Shown in pieces: positions 52,397 through 62,145 of a stretch of DNA of 64,000 nucleotides (positions are counted from its first letter, which is position 1; each line of letters starts with the position of its first letter). A model generated the notes under the pieces. It worked only from the letters and a program-made list of their open reading frames with translations. It did not search any database and was not told the DNA's origin. The DNA lies in NCBI GenBank assembly GCA_002811645.1, contig PDIP01000016.1, positions 47,442 through 111,441 of the forward strand, read 5' to 3'. Made by a program: the position numbers and the translations under genes. This DNA comes from Corallochytrium limacisporum (taxonomy: Eukaryota; Opisthokonta).

Positions 52397-54641
52397 CAGT
52401 GAGAAAATATATGGAGAATCTCGATCCCCAACTGCCGAACTACCGCAAGTCCTGGAACAAGGACCCACCACCACGCGGTCACACTAAGAGTTTTCCTATA
52501 CAACACCACCAAGAAAATTGGTTGACCCCAAGATCTTGTTGTGATGCATTTGTCGCGGTTGTGGATCACTTTTTGGGGGGTTTGGTTAGCAAAATTGATA
52601 CCAAGTGATCCTACAAACAACCACATTGACTACAACGTACAGAAGCTGACGCCGGACCGAATGAACTTAGGGCTGAAATCAATTGGAAACTACGGCATAT
52701 TTAATACCGCTTTTGCAGCAGCTGCTACTCATCAGCTGTTACTGCTGTAGTCTGAGGCAGATCGATCGTCCGCACGCACTGCATCAAGGGAGAAAACAAC
52801 AAGACAGGAAGGCATTCCAATTGTTCATTTTCGTCCACAAACGGCTTTGACATTCCATATGAAATATATGTCCTATGAGGCGTCGTTCGAATACGAATCG
52901 TTTCATATTTGCCGCATGAGGACGGATGTGTTGCTGTGTGAACTTTGCTGAGGATTTCTTGCCGCAATTTTTTTGCTCTCTTGGATAAAAATTTCACACA
53001 CAGCCTTCGTTGGCTTCGAATCTTCTCAAGGACACTGAGATATTTAAAAAACTTTTGCTCATCAAGGCACTATAGTTGCCTCACTCCCCTGATCTTTCAG
53101 CCTGTTGCACACCCACTCGTTTACCAATGACACTGGAGAAAAATTTCAAAGGTTCACGTGGCCGCCCCCGAGTTTTGCACCGCACGGTAGTGCTACAGTT
53201 TCATTGCAACTGTTTACCTATAAAATTCTACCGGAACGTGAATAGGTTGGAACAAAAGAGGAAACCATCTCCCCCTTGTCTCGCCCTGTTCAGAGAACTG
53301 CTCGTCGTCCCCGCCGCGGAACTTGCCATTCTGTCCAAGAACCTCGCCCACTCTGCTTCGTATCCCATGCGTTCCTTCCCGTCGGCTATGTTTTGCATAC
53401 ATTACTTATATAATGGTTGAACACATGGTTGCGGAACCTGCGTGTTGCCATTTTTTTTCGGCCTACCTCGCGTTCCGACCGCTGAAGAAAAAAGTGCTTC
53501 GCACCCAGCAACCCACTCTCCTCCCGCCTTTCCTCGCCCTACTCTTCCCCAATGCAAATATACTTTAGACGACGCAACCTCAGATTACGCTCCTTATTCC
53601 TGGAGGCAACGGCAAGAAAGAGGAGGAAGTGAGGCCAGACGAATGGCTTCAACATGCTCGGGCTAAACAGCCATAGTATATCTGGGCCGAAAGTCATAGT
53701 AGGACGATCGGCAGAATGTAAGCCGCCTCGCGTTGTGTGGTGAGGCCAGAATAAACAGAGAGACAGAGTGTGGAGCAAGGAAGGAAGGATTTCCGTTGCT
53801 GTCCAGCAAATTCTATGACAGATAGGCCGCTGCAACCGCTCCCTACGAAGCATTTGCAGATGATCCACACCCCCAGACTGCCCTTCCGCTGCTTCCCTCA
53901 GACTTTTAACTAGGTATTCCATATATATTGTATTGATCGTTTCATAACCGCGCGGAGCATTCTACTCAACAGAATTTTTTCTTGAGGCCGTGGCTTCAAC
54001 AGAATTGGCACGGGGGATGGAGGGAAAGAAGCTCATGGCGGAGTGCAACGGGGAAAAAACACCGAAGCCGGCTCCTCAGACTCTTGGGTCCGGCTCGTTT
54101 TCCTTTGTAGTGTGTGGCCTTTGCCACCCGTCCCCGGGTGGGGGACGGCGGTGGCGAAGGGTGTGTTTGGAGTCTCAGAGTCAGCTGAGAGGGGGGGGGG
54201 CTCCCCTTTCCCCCCTCTGCCGATGTCGCAAAGGGGGTTAACACCCAGACTCATTGCCAAGCTTTTGGGACTGTATCATGCCCCGGTCAACCATCGGAGA
54301 CGATGTATCTCAGAGTGTTTGCGCTCAACTTGCCATACTGAGCTACGGGTCTCTTGTACAAGTCTTCTGAAGGGGTTGGCACCAAAGACATTGAGCTAAG
54401 ACATCACATCTCAAGGGGAAACCGAAGGTAGTTAAGAATACGTCCCCAATGTGTCTGCTACAGTCCGCAATATTTGATTAGACATACACAGGAACCATTT
54501 AGCGTAACATTATAACATATTGTAACTGTTGTCAACTGGACACCGTTAATTGACCAGTTTGTAAAGGTAAATTTAGTCAAGCGAAACGAAAGCGAAGAGA
54601 GAGTCAAACGAAAGAATTGTCAAGAATAATCCTTAGCAGAA
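52397..54641. other. Gene-poor region, part 4 and sphingosine-kinase-like promoter
   Basis: No gene is recognised. An 8-bp hairpin CCGTCCCC/GGGGACGG lies at 54128-54148 and ten G at 54191-54200, about 442 bp upstream of the lipid kinase ATG. Open frames at 52626-52246 and 53922-53539 (minus) have no family. Confidence 0.4.
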
Positions 54642-56396
54642 ATGGCTTTGGAAGTCCCCGAACACAGCAATGAGCATCTTGCTCCACCACGGGCCAAATC
54701 TGCGCAGTCCATGAATAAGAAGCGCAACCGGCACTCGGTGGATATTAGCAGGTTCCGTAATGAGGCCAGTTCATTGTCACCAAAGAGTCTCACTCGACGT
54801 AGTAGCAGTGTCACCGGCTCGGACAGCTCGGAACTGAGCAGTGGATCACCAGCATTGTTCAGCACGGACACATGCTTTGTAGGAGAGTCTATTCTCCAGC
54901 TCAGTAGATCCACACCGGTCTCGGACATTACACCACGCAAAAAATCCTTCATGAAGGTGCCCGTCGGTGTCACCAAGAAGGGCGAGCATGTAACTATTGA
55001 ACTATCACAGCAGAGTCTTATTCTCCACTACGGGACCGAGGGAGATGGACACTACGATGTGTATCCATTGATTAGCGTGCTGCAGGCCAAAGCCTGTGGA
55101 GATAATGATCAAGACTTTTGCATTGAATTCGCTGTTTTGAGCAAAAAGGAACGCGCAAAACACCAGGGCAAGGCTGTCATTGACCGCACATTCCACGTCG
55201 GAAACCCTGAAATGGCCAAACAGTGGGTAGACTACATCATGCGGGCGGCCTATGGTGAGAGTCCTCGCACCAACCGTATCATTGTGTTTGTGAACCCGAT
55301 GAGCGGCAAGAAGAAGGCACCAAAGGTCCTTAAGCAATTCGTGCGGCCAATTCTGGATCGCATCCCCTTCGTTACCTATGAAGTTAAGGAAACTGAGTAT
55401 GCTGGACACGTACAGGAATGGGCACGCAGCGCCGACTTTTCACACATCGACACCGTAATGACCCTTTCCGGTGACGGACTAGTCTACGAATTTGTCAATG
55501 GTATGATGAACAGGCCAGATGCTGATGAAGTTGCCAGCCGGGTAGTGCTTGCCCCTGTGCGGGCTGGAACGGGAAACGGCACAAACAATACCACCGGGCT
55601 GTTTGATCGCGTCTCTGCCACCATTAGCGGTGCTAAGCGTATCTGCTCCAAGCTCGACATTTTCGAGTGCATATACGACGGTGACACCAAGAACAAAGTC
55701 TACAGTGTGTTGAACGTTGCATGGGGCGTTGCCGGTGACGCGAACGTGAACACTTACCATCTACGCTGGATGGGAGACAAACGCTTCCACGTTGGTGTAG
55801 CTGAGTCCATGATGGCTTTGAGGACGTACAAGGGCAAGGTCAGCATTGTGGCAGAAGAGTACTCTCATGAGACTTGCACTGGTGCCGGTTGCGTACACTG
55901 CAGCGTGACTCAGTCGCCAGCGGCAAACTATTTCGACCAAAAGGGACAGTGGAGAGAAGAGTACAAGAACCGCATCACAGTTATGGATGACAAGTACTTC
56001 CTTCTGCTCCTGAGCAACACACCGAAGCTCGGTAAGAATTTCCATATGGCTCCGTACGCCCATCTGGCGGATGGGATGGGTGACCTGATTATTGTGCGTA
56101 ATCCCACGCGCAAGGACATTTTGAATTTCTTCCTCACTGCGGGCCAGGGCACTTATGTCGAGACTTCAAAGGTAGCGGAGTACTACAAGGTGAGAGCCAT
56201 GCGCATTGAGCCCAGTGATGACCAACCGTCCAAAGGCTACCTCGAGATTGACGGGGAGGACAAGCCAGGGGCGCCTGTTTCTGTGACTGTGCTGCCCGCT
56301 CAGCTTATGATTACGACTCAGCTGCAGACTGCCAACTACAACGCAGTGTACTGGCAGAAGATTCCAAGCAGTGGTACTCTCAGTGAACTGAACTGA
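54642..56396 (+). CDS. Sphingosine-kinase-like lipid kinase (DAGK_cat family)
   Basis: 584 residues from ATG 54642. The Ser-rich N-tail (about 1-110) is followed by a PH-like beta region at about 110-205 (VTIELSQQSLILHYGTEGDG). The DAGK catalytic domain starts at about 208: RIIVFVNPMSGKKKAPKVLK, the nucleotide-binding SGDGLVYEFVNGMMNRPD, and VRAGTGNGTNNTTG in place of the usual PAG-S/T-GN loop. A C-terminal lipid-binding region follows (HMAPYAHLADGMGDLIIVRN). The order matches sphingosine/ceramide kinases; SGDG rather than GGDG favours sphingosine kinase. It phosphorylates long-chain bases to sphingosine-1-phosphate-type signals. A ten-G tract lies about 442 bp upstream. Confidence 0.87.
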   Translation: MALEVPEHSNEHLAPPRAKSAQSMNKKRNRHSVDISRFRNEASSLSPKSLTRRSSSVTGSDSSELSSGSPALFSTDTCFVGESILQLSRSTPVSDITPRKKSFMKVPVGVTKKGEHVTIELSQQSLILHYGTEGDGHYDVYPLISVLQAKACGDNDQDFCIEFAVLSKKERAKHQGKAVIDRTFHVGNPEMAKQWVDYIMRAAYGESPRTNRIIVFVNPMSGKKKAPKVLKQFVRPILDRIPFVTYEVKETEYAGHVQEWARSADFSHIDTVMTLSGDGLVYEFVNGMMNRPDADEVASRVVLAPVRAGTGNGTNNTTGLFDRVSATISGAKRICSKLDIFECIYDGDTKNKVYSVLNVAWGVAGDANVNTYHLRWMGDKRFHVGVAESMMALRTYKGKVSIVAEEYSHETCTGAGCVHCSVTQSPAANYFDQKGQWREEYKNRITVMDDKYFLLLLSNTPKLGKNFHMAPYAHLADGMGDLIIVRNPTRKDILNFFLTAGQGTYVETSKVAEYYKVRAMRIEPSDDQPSKGYLEIDGEDKPGAPVSVTVLPAQLMITTQLQTANYNAVYWQKIPSSGTLSELN

Positions 56397-56707
56397 GACA
56401 TATGGGAGCACACTGTCCCTTTTCGAAACATAGCACGCGCGCATGCGCGTCAACATCATTCATGAAGAACTTGCATCATCATCAAAGAAGAGCTTTTCCT
56501 TTCCACCACATTAGTATTGCTTTTCATGGGAAAAGAACACATTTTCATTCAGCATCATCATTTCTAGACATAAGACATTACATAACATAGATCATATCCC
56601 ATTAGGTATCAAGAATAACGAAATTTAAATGTCTTGGTTGATGCGGAAAAGCATTTGATACATTGATAGTCAAATATAGTCGTATATCGCTTCATTTGTG
56701 ACAATTC

Positions 56708-57604
56708 CTACGCTCCAGAAGAGAACTGTTGTGCGGCCAAGTGGAATGCCTCCCGCTTTTCGTCCAACTCCTTCACGAAGGGATGATCAGCTGCCACCTC
56801 CTTTAGCTGGTTCATAAGTCGCTTCATAACCTCCGGCGGTTTGCCCATGTGCTGTGCGACAACGAGCATATTGATCAGCATCTCGGGCTCATCACCGCTG
56901 CCCTTGTCACCGGCCTCATTCAGTAGCTGATCTGCATCCTCAAACCGTCCCTGGTGCATGTGGCAGGCAGCCTGGCCAGTCAGCAAGCGACTTGTTGGTG
57001 TGTAGCGGTCCATCAGTTCCTGGTAAATGTAAAAGGCCTCCTGGTACTTCTCTCCACCCATTGCTAGAGATGTCCATGCAGTAGCTAGTGAGGTGAGGAC
57101 TGCATCGTCAGCAACCTCGTGCATGCTTTTAACTTCCTGGATGGCAAGATCGACGCGATTCATGAGCAGTAGGCCCTGCACCCGAATGGCACGGCACTCG
57201 AGGTCGCCAAATCCGTGTACGGACTTGAGGGCAGCCTCATAGTTTTGCTCCCGAAGATAGATGCTCGCAGCAACCACCGCACAGATGGGGTCAGAAGCAG
57301 CACCAGGCTGAGACTCCATGAATTGCTGAAGCTGCTCCTCTACCTGAAGTCCCCGAGCATTGTTGGCAAGGATGCTACTGAAAAGACGCACAATCTGGAG
57401 CGCTGCTGGATCAGAGTCAGTGATCTCCCCGTTGACTGTACTATATCGCTTCAATGCAATATACGAACGACAAAGCAATGCACGTGCTTCTGTCTTGTAG
57501 TTTTCCGAAATGTGAGATGCAACGGCAAGATCACGCACCACTCCGGCAAAGTTGCCAATGTGGAAGTTGTTCCGCGTTTCAAAGAGTTCGTCCTCCATGG
57601 CCAT
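56708..57604 (-). CDS. COPE: Coatomer subunit epsilon (epsilon-COP)
   Basis: 298 residues from ATG 57604 (MAMEDELFETRNNFHIGNF). The frame extends 30 codons upstream without an ATG, and a second Met two codons later (57598) is equally good. It is an all-helical TPR-type protein; the family is about 290-310. Diagnostic segments: ELFETRNNFHIGNFAGVV, LTSLATAWTSLAMGGEKYQE, and the GDEPEMLINMLVVAQHMGKP stretch. It is part of the alpha/beta'/epsilon B-subcomplex of the COPI coat, in Golgi-to-ER retrograde traffic. It converges with the lipid kinase gene (311 bp). Confidence 0.93.
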   Translation of the reverse strand: MAMEDELFETRNNFHIGNFAGVVRDLAVASHISENYKTEARALLCRSYIALKRYSTVNGEITDSDPAALQIVRLFSSILANNARGLQVEEQLQQFMESQPGAASDPICAVVAASIYLREQNYEAALKSVHGFGDLECRAIRVQGLLLMNRVDLAIQEVKSMHEVADDAVLTSLATAWTSLAMGGEKYQEAFYIYQELMDRYTPTSRLLTGQAACHMHQGRFEDADQLLNEAGDKGSGDEPEMLINMLVVAQHMGKPPEVMKRLMNQLKEVAADHPFVKELDEKREAFHLAAQQFSSGA

Positions 57605-58131
57605 AATCACTTTCGTTGTCCGCTGAGATCGTAGTGGAATTCTTTTTGAGTTGTATGTCGAGCAAACTGAATGAAATAGGTCCAAAAGATACAAAGAGAG
57701 GACGTCCGATCTTTACAAATATAAGAGTGCGAACTATCCCCACATCTTCAACAGCGAACGAACACTCAGATGACTGGTGTCTCCCGCCCCACACCTCCCT
57801 TGCTGGGCTCCAAATTGGCAAAGCCAAAACAATAAACGGCACGGAGGCAGTAACTACATAGATCACCAGAGTCTGTGCGCGATAGTTCGGTGGGGAGAAA
57901 GGGTGAAGGAGGGGGTTGGTGGTGCTTCGTCAAGACTAGGCGCTGAAGAGCCGGAAACTACAATCAAAGCACTAAATCTATTATTTTGATTCACAAATCA
58001 CATTGATTTGGTTTCCAAACCGGGGGAGGGAGCCATCAGCAATGGAGGAGTGACCATAAATGCATGCATTTGCTGCTTCCTTATGCTTATGGCAGACTAC
58101 TGCCACAATAAATGAATTCTTTACTGTTTGT
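57605..58131. promoter_or_regulatory. epsilon-COP promoter region / CMSS1 3' flank
   Basis: 527 bp between two minus-strand genes, holding the epsilon-COP 5' flank. No gene or repeat is seen. Confidence 0.4.
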
Positions 58132-59019
58132 CTAGAAGATTAATGTGCGACACCGATCGTGTGTCCTCATATGTGGGATGAAGTGATCCTTGTACAGGGC
58201 CAGAAGCTCTTGACAGACCTCGCGGATCTGGAAGATACTGCACTCTTTCACGTCTCGGTAAGATCCGTCAATGACAACGAGGTCCAGTTTGTCCAATGTC
58301 ATGGCCCTCTGGTCGAGCAAAGTTTTAACCCGACCTGGAGTGCCCGACGCCACAGTGCAGACCGTCCGTTCCAGGTACTCCACCTGCTCCCTGACCTTGA
58401 AATGCTTTGCGAAGAGTTTGCCAATCTTGCAAAGTTTGGCAAAGGCAGGCAGTTTGCGGTTAATGTCTGCACAGCGAATGCCTGAGGCTCCAATAATGAG
58501 CACGCGAGGCATTTTCTTTGGTGTGTCATTGTCAACCTTGCATTTCTTCATCCACTTCGGGTACACAGCAGTGATTACATTCTCCAAATTTTCGAGGGTG
58601 CGCGGCAGATCAACTACGTCCTTGGGGATCGCAGCGAAGCTCTCTTCAGTGTGGTGGAACGGTTCTAGTTCTAATGGGGACAGTTTCGGGTAGGTCTCCT
58701 TCAGAGTTTTCTCCCAGAGCTGCGCCTGTCCACTTTCTTTGATTAATTCTTGCTGTTCTTTATCCTTTTTGTGACGCTTCTTACGCCGATTCTCGCGGTC
58801 CTTTCTGCGCTTCCTGCGCTTCCGTTCTTTCTTGGCCGCTTCATCTATTTCATTGTTTGCATCAGTATCATTGTCTTTGTTCACTCTGCTCTCACTGGTA
58901 GAATCGTCGAAGACCTTGCCATCGTCAGAAACTACCTGGACCTCATTCGAATGGGTGTCTGTGACGAAATCGTCTTCAAGATCGTCGCCTCCAGGTGCAG
59001 GTTTCCGTTTTTGTCCCAT
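58132..59019 (-). CDS. CMSS1: Cms1/CMSS1 small-subunit ribosome biogenesis protein
   Basis: 295 residues from ATG 59019. An acidic N-tail and a Lys/Arg block at about 65-88 (KKERKRRKRRKDRENRRKKR, likely nuclear/nucleolar signal) are followed by a Rossmann-like helicase-fold region. The CMSS1 block includes PRVLIIGASGIRCADINRKL, LFAKHFKVREQVEYLE, VCTVASGTPGRVKTLLDQRA and LDLVVIDGSYRDVKECSIFQ. It looks like a degenerate RecA-like DEAD fold without the Walker residues. The yeast protein associates with the small-subunit processome. Length is near the family norm (about 280-290). Confidence 0.93.
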   Translation of the reverse strand: MGQKRKPAPGGDDLEDDFVTDTHSNEVQVVSDDGKVFDDSTSESRVNKDNDTDANNEIDEAAKKERKRRKRRKDRENRRKKRHKKDKEQQELIKESGQAQLWEKTLKETYPKLSPLELEPFHHTEESFAAIPKDVVDLPRTLENLENVITAVYPKWMKKCKVDNDTPKKMPRVLIIGASGIRCADINRKLPAFAKLCKIGKLFAKHFKVREQVEYLERTVCTVASGTPGRVKTLLDQRAMTLDKLDLVVIDGSYRDVKECSIFQIREVCQELLALYKDHFIPHMRTHDRCRTLIF

Positions 59020-59465
59020 TGTTTTCGCTTATTCTGGAACTATTTTACAGAAACCAAGGAACAAGCTAACAGAAAAATCGTGTCACTAACATTACGCTCT
59101 CTTGTAGCCACAGTTCACTGTCAGGAATACCATTTCCTTCTGTTGGTTCCCATGTGGGAACCCCCAGCAAAACCCGCCCTTTCTCTGTTCCTCCCCCATG
59201 GGTGAGACCCGCACTCTCTCCCTCTCTTCGCAAAGGACTATGGGGTGCAGTCCCTTTCTTCCCAGCCCGCTCCTACGAAAGCAAGTAGTTTGTCATTGGA
59301 AATTTCTACTGGTATAGCTTTGTCGGTTCCTGAGCAGAATGTGCTGATCGTCGTCTTATTTCAGACACTTTTCATTTGTGAAGCGGATGCTTGGTTTAGC
59401 AGCATTTCAGTGCTTCCGAATGGGTCGAGTGAGAAGGCCATGTGAGCAAAGAAACCAGAGACACC
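59020..59465. promoter_or_regulatory. Divergent promoter region, CMSS1 / 76-residue protein
   Basis: 446 bp between divergent starts. No gene is seen; open frames that continue out of the CMSS1 antisense strand are shadows. Confidence 0.4.
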
Positions 59466-59696
59466 ATGTCCTGGTTCAGGCGGTTTGTTAACGAAAGGCC
59501 TTTCACAGCCTCATTGACCATTCCTGTTTGTGTACTGCTAGCATACATGGCCCATACTTTTCGTACAGACATGAGTTTACGGGAAGCAAACGAAAGGGAT
59601 CTGAGGGCTATCTACTCCCAAATGAACGACAGAGAGCTGCTGTACTTGGCCCAAGAAAAGATCGAAGAACGTTTGTACGGGAAGCGTGGCCAATAG
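59466..59696 (+). CDS. Small single-pass membrane protein, 76 residues
   Basis: 76 residues from ATG 59466 (ACACC context, A at -3). The frame extends eight codons upstream without an ATG. A short basic amphipathic N-end (MSWFRRFVNERPF) precedes one hydrophobic helix at about 13-33 (TASLTIPVCVLLAYMAHTF), followed by a charged helical tail to the end (AQEKIEERLYGKRGQ). The plan fits a small mitochondrial inner-membrane assembly factor or subunit. I do not recognise the family. The strong start context, charge pattern and divergent promoter with CMSS1 support a real gene. Confidence 0.5.
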   Translation: MSWFRRFVNERPFTASLTIPVCVLLAYMAHTFRTDMSLREANERDLRAIYSQMNDRELLYLAQEKIEERLYGKRGQ

Positions 59697-59795
59697 GTCT
59701 GTTTGGAGTGTTTGATTGGCATGAAAAGAAGCGATTTAATGAACTGGTATGAACTGTTGTCATGGCATGGCTGTGATTATTTCACAACCAGAATA

Positions 59796-60541
59796 TCACA
59801 CGGACTCCTGCTTCCCATCCGGTGGCAGCGTTTTGGTCAAGGCCAGTTTTGAGCCAATGGAATGTCTGTGCTGCCTTGTCATGGCAATCAGAGAGTCATC
59901 AGTGAACGTATCATGATTCAGTGGCAGGCCCTCTTCAAATATAGATGAGACATCAAAGGAAACTTCACTTATTACCGAGTGCGCTAGCCGGGTCCAGGCA
60001 CTGAGGCGAAGTGCTTTCAATGATCGTCTTTTGCTTAACGGATATCTATCTCACAACAGAAAGGTCGTTCCTCAATAGAGTTCGGAGGATCAAACAATTG
60101 GTGGTAACGACTTGAGCACTTTCGGGACCTATGCGACATGGAAACCTCCCTGCCATCCGAAGCTGGCTGATGATCAGGCTGGCAGTGGATTATTCCAAAT
60201 GCATTCTTTCGTAACGACTCCAATGCAACGACATTCGCGGTTCCACTAACGTTATCAGGCTTTAGAGCTTTACCATGGTACTGCCAGGAGGTGGCTGATC
60301 AGCACTTGTTCTCCGCCATACCTTTAGCCGCAATGAGGATCATTGCGTTCGGATTGCGCAGTGCGTAGCCTTGCGTGTAAGCTGTGTGTGCGAACGGGAA
60401 ACCCTCCGCGCTCGTGGAGCACCTTTCTCCCAAAGAACCACGTCCATTCCACCCCACCGACCATAGACCGAACACCTGCGCACTGCTGCTTCTGATTGAG
60501 TACCGAGGTGTGTCGTTCTGAGTACATTCACTACTGAGCAC
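59796..60541 (-). pseudogene. Possible frameshifted relic: three abutting open frames
   Basis: Three minus-strand stretches of about 80-85 codons follow one another, each in a different frame and overlapping or nearly abutting: 60541-60299 (ends RNPNAMILIAAKGMAENKC), then about 60288-60035 (includes SSRYHQLFDPPNSIEERPFC), then about 60049-59796 (includes LNHDTFTDDSLIAMTRQHRH). None begins with ATG. Composition is protein-like throughout. One gene broken by indels would explain it, as would chance, since 80-codon frames are not rare. No family is recognised. Confidence 0.22.
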
Positions 60542-61450
60542 GGAATACGTCCCTCTGATTGGTCAAAATGGTGCACATGAATTGGGGCCCTCAACGGTTT
60601 CACCTACAATAATTTGAGGTGGATTAATTGGCATATATTTACTATTGGAAAGGGTCGAAAGCCAATTCCTCCTACTCAAACTGTTGCAGTCCCTAAATGA
60701 CAACCCCGCCTAACCCCTGCCGGTATGGGGTCAGCAAGAGATGCAGGGCGGAATGGCATGGCAAAGAATCTGTTGGCTACTACCGTACTTTCAGTATCGA
60801 AGCTAAGAGGCGGGAGCCGGCACGGGGAGTGAATTTTTTTTTTTTTGCATGCTAATTCGAGCCTCTCATTGGGTTCGAGCGTGCGCGCTACACGCGAAAT
60901 ATTGCCTTTGAATTGCTATTGTATCTATAAAATTTCAATATATTTATCATAGAAGTAATGAATCTAAGTATTGTCGTGACCTGTCAAAGCGAGCCTACAA
61001 ATGCCCGACTAAGGCCAATCGAGCGCAAACGCCTGCGTTACCGACGGGCTACGTGTGAGAAGAGATAGCAGAAAAAGTTGGTGGGTTGCCGGTGAACCAA
61101 TGAAAACACTGCGCTCTGTCTGTTTACCCGCTCCCCGGGGCTCATCCTTTGGGTAGCTTTAAGAAGGGAGAACCGCCTAGGCTGGGCACGGTTACAAAGA
61201 ATGGGGGATCAGAGAAGAGTTTATAGGTGTATGCGCTCACATTTCAAAGGCACTACATGCGACGTTCTAGCTGAGATAGCAAGCAACTGCTAGGTATTTT
61301 AGATTTTTTTCGTTCGTCAAAGTAGAACCGTAGCCAGCTGTGTTCATTATCTACGTGTGCTGCAAGAATATGCATCGGAGTGTTTGACAACCAACAAATC
61401 GTGGTTGCGTCTGTTTTAAAGAAAAGTAGAACTCAAAACAAATAAGAAAC
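60542..61450. promoter_or_regulatory. Upstream region of calponin-like gene
   Basis: It contains TACTTTCAGTA at 60786-60796 and a T13 run at about 60834-60846. The last 150 bp is AT-rich and probably holds the 5' UTR. No gene is seen. Confidence 0.4.
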
Positions 61451-62014
61451 ATGGCTACCCGCGGTCCTGTCTACGGTCTTGACGCCGAGTTGAAGGCTAA
61501 GCAAGCTGCCGCCTACTCCAAGGAGGACGAAGTAATCGCTCGCCAATTTATTGCTGAGAAGACTGGCGAGACCTCCATCACTGAGGGTGAAGGTCCTGAA
61601 CAGCTGCAGGAGGTTCTCATGGATGGTGTGATTCTCTGCAAGCTTGCTGACATCTTGAAGCCTGGCTCTGTGGCTGGCGCTGGCAAGCCTACCAAGATGC
61701 CTTTCAAGCGCATGGAGAATATCAACGCCTTCCTCAACTTCTGCGTGGACTTTGGTGTGATGACTGCTAACACTTTCCAGACAGTCGACCTCTACGAGGG
61801 ACAGAACATGCTGCAGGTTGTCCGGTGCATCTGTAACGTCAAACTACTCAGTGAGGGCAAGGGTGCTCTCAGGTCCAGCGCCCACAAGGAGGTCAAGACT
61901 GACCATTCCATTCCCTCCAAGCAAACCGCTGGCTATACGGGTGGTGCCAATGCTTCTGGCATCAACTACGGTCTCCGCCGTCAGATTGGTGGCTCCACTG
62001 AGCAGCTGAAGTAA
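61451..62014 (+). CDS. Calponin/transgelin-like actin-binding protein
   Basis: 187 residues from ATG 61451. It has one calponin-homology domain at about 25-140 (VLMDGVILCKLADILKPGS, KMPFKRMENINAFLNFC, DLYEGQNMLQVVRCICNV) and a single calponin-like motif at the C-terminus (SGINYGLRRQIGG), as in SM22/transgelin and yeast Scp1. It bundles and stabilises actin filaments. The length matches Scp1 (about 200). Strong C-ending codon bias in this gene suggests high expression. It converges with the SDR gene (131 bp). Confidence 0.94.
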   Translation: MATRGPVYGLDAELKAKQAAAYSKEDEVIARQFIAEKTGETSITEGEGPEQLQEVLMDGVILCKLADILKPGSVAGAGKPTKMPFKRMENINAFLNFCVDFGVMTANTFQTVDLYEGQNMLQVVRCICNVKLLSEGKGALRSSAHKEVKTDHSIPSKQTAGYTGGANASGINYGLRRQIGGSTEQLK

Positions 62015-62145
62015 GCATATTCTATGTCTGATCATGCTTCCCAATAACAACACAAAATATAACAATACACATCGCTGACAACGACGGCGAGACTCTTCAA
62101 GGCAATCGTATTACAACACTTTTTTAAAGGACTAGTTTCTTCCAT

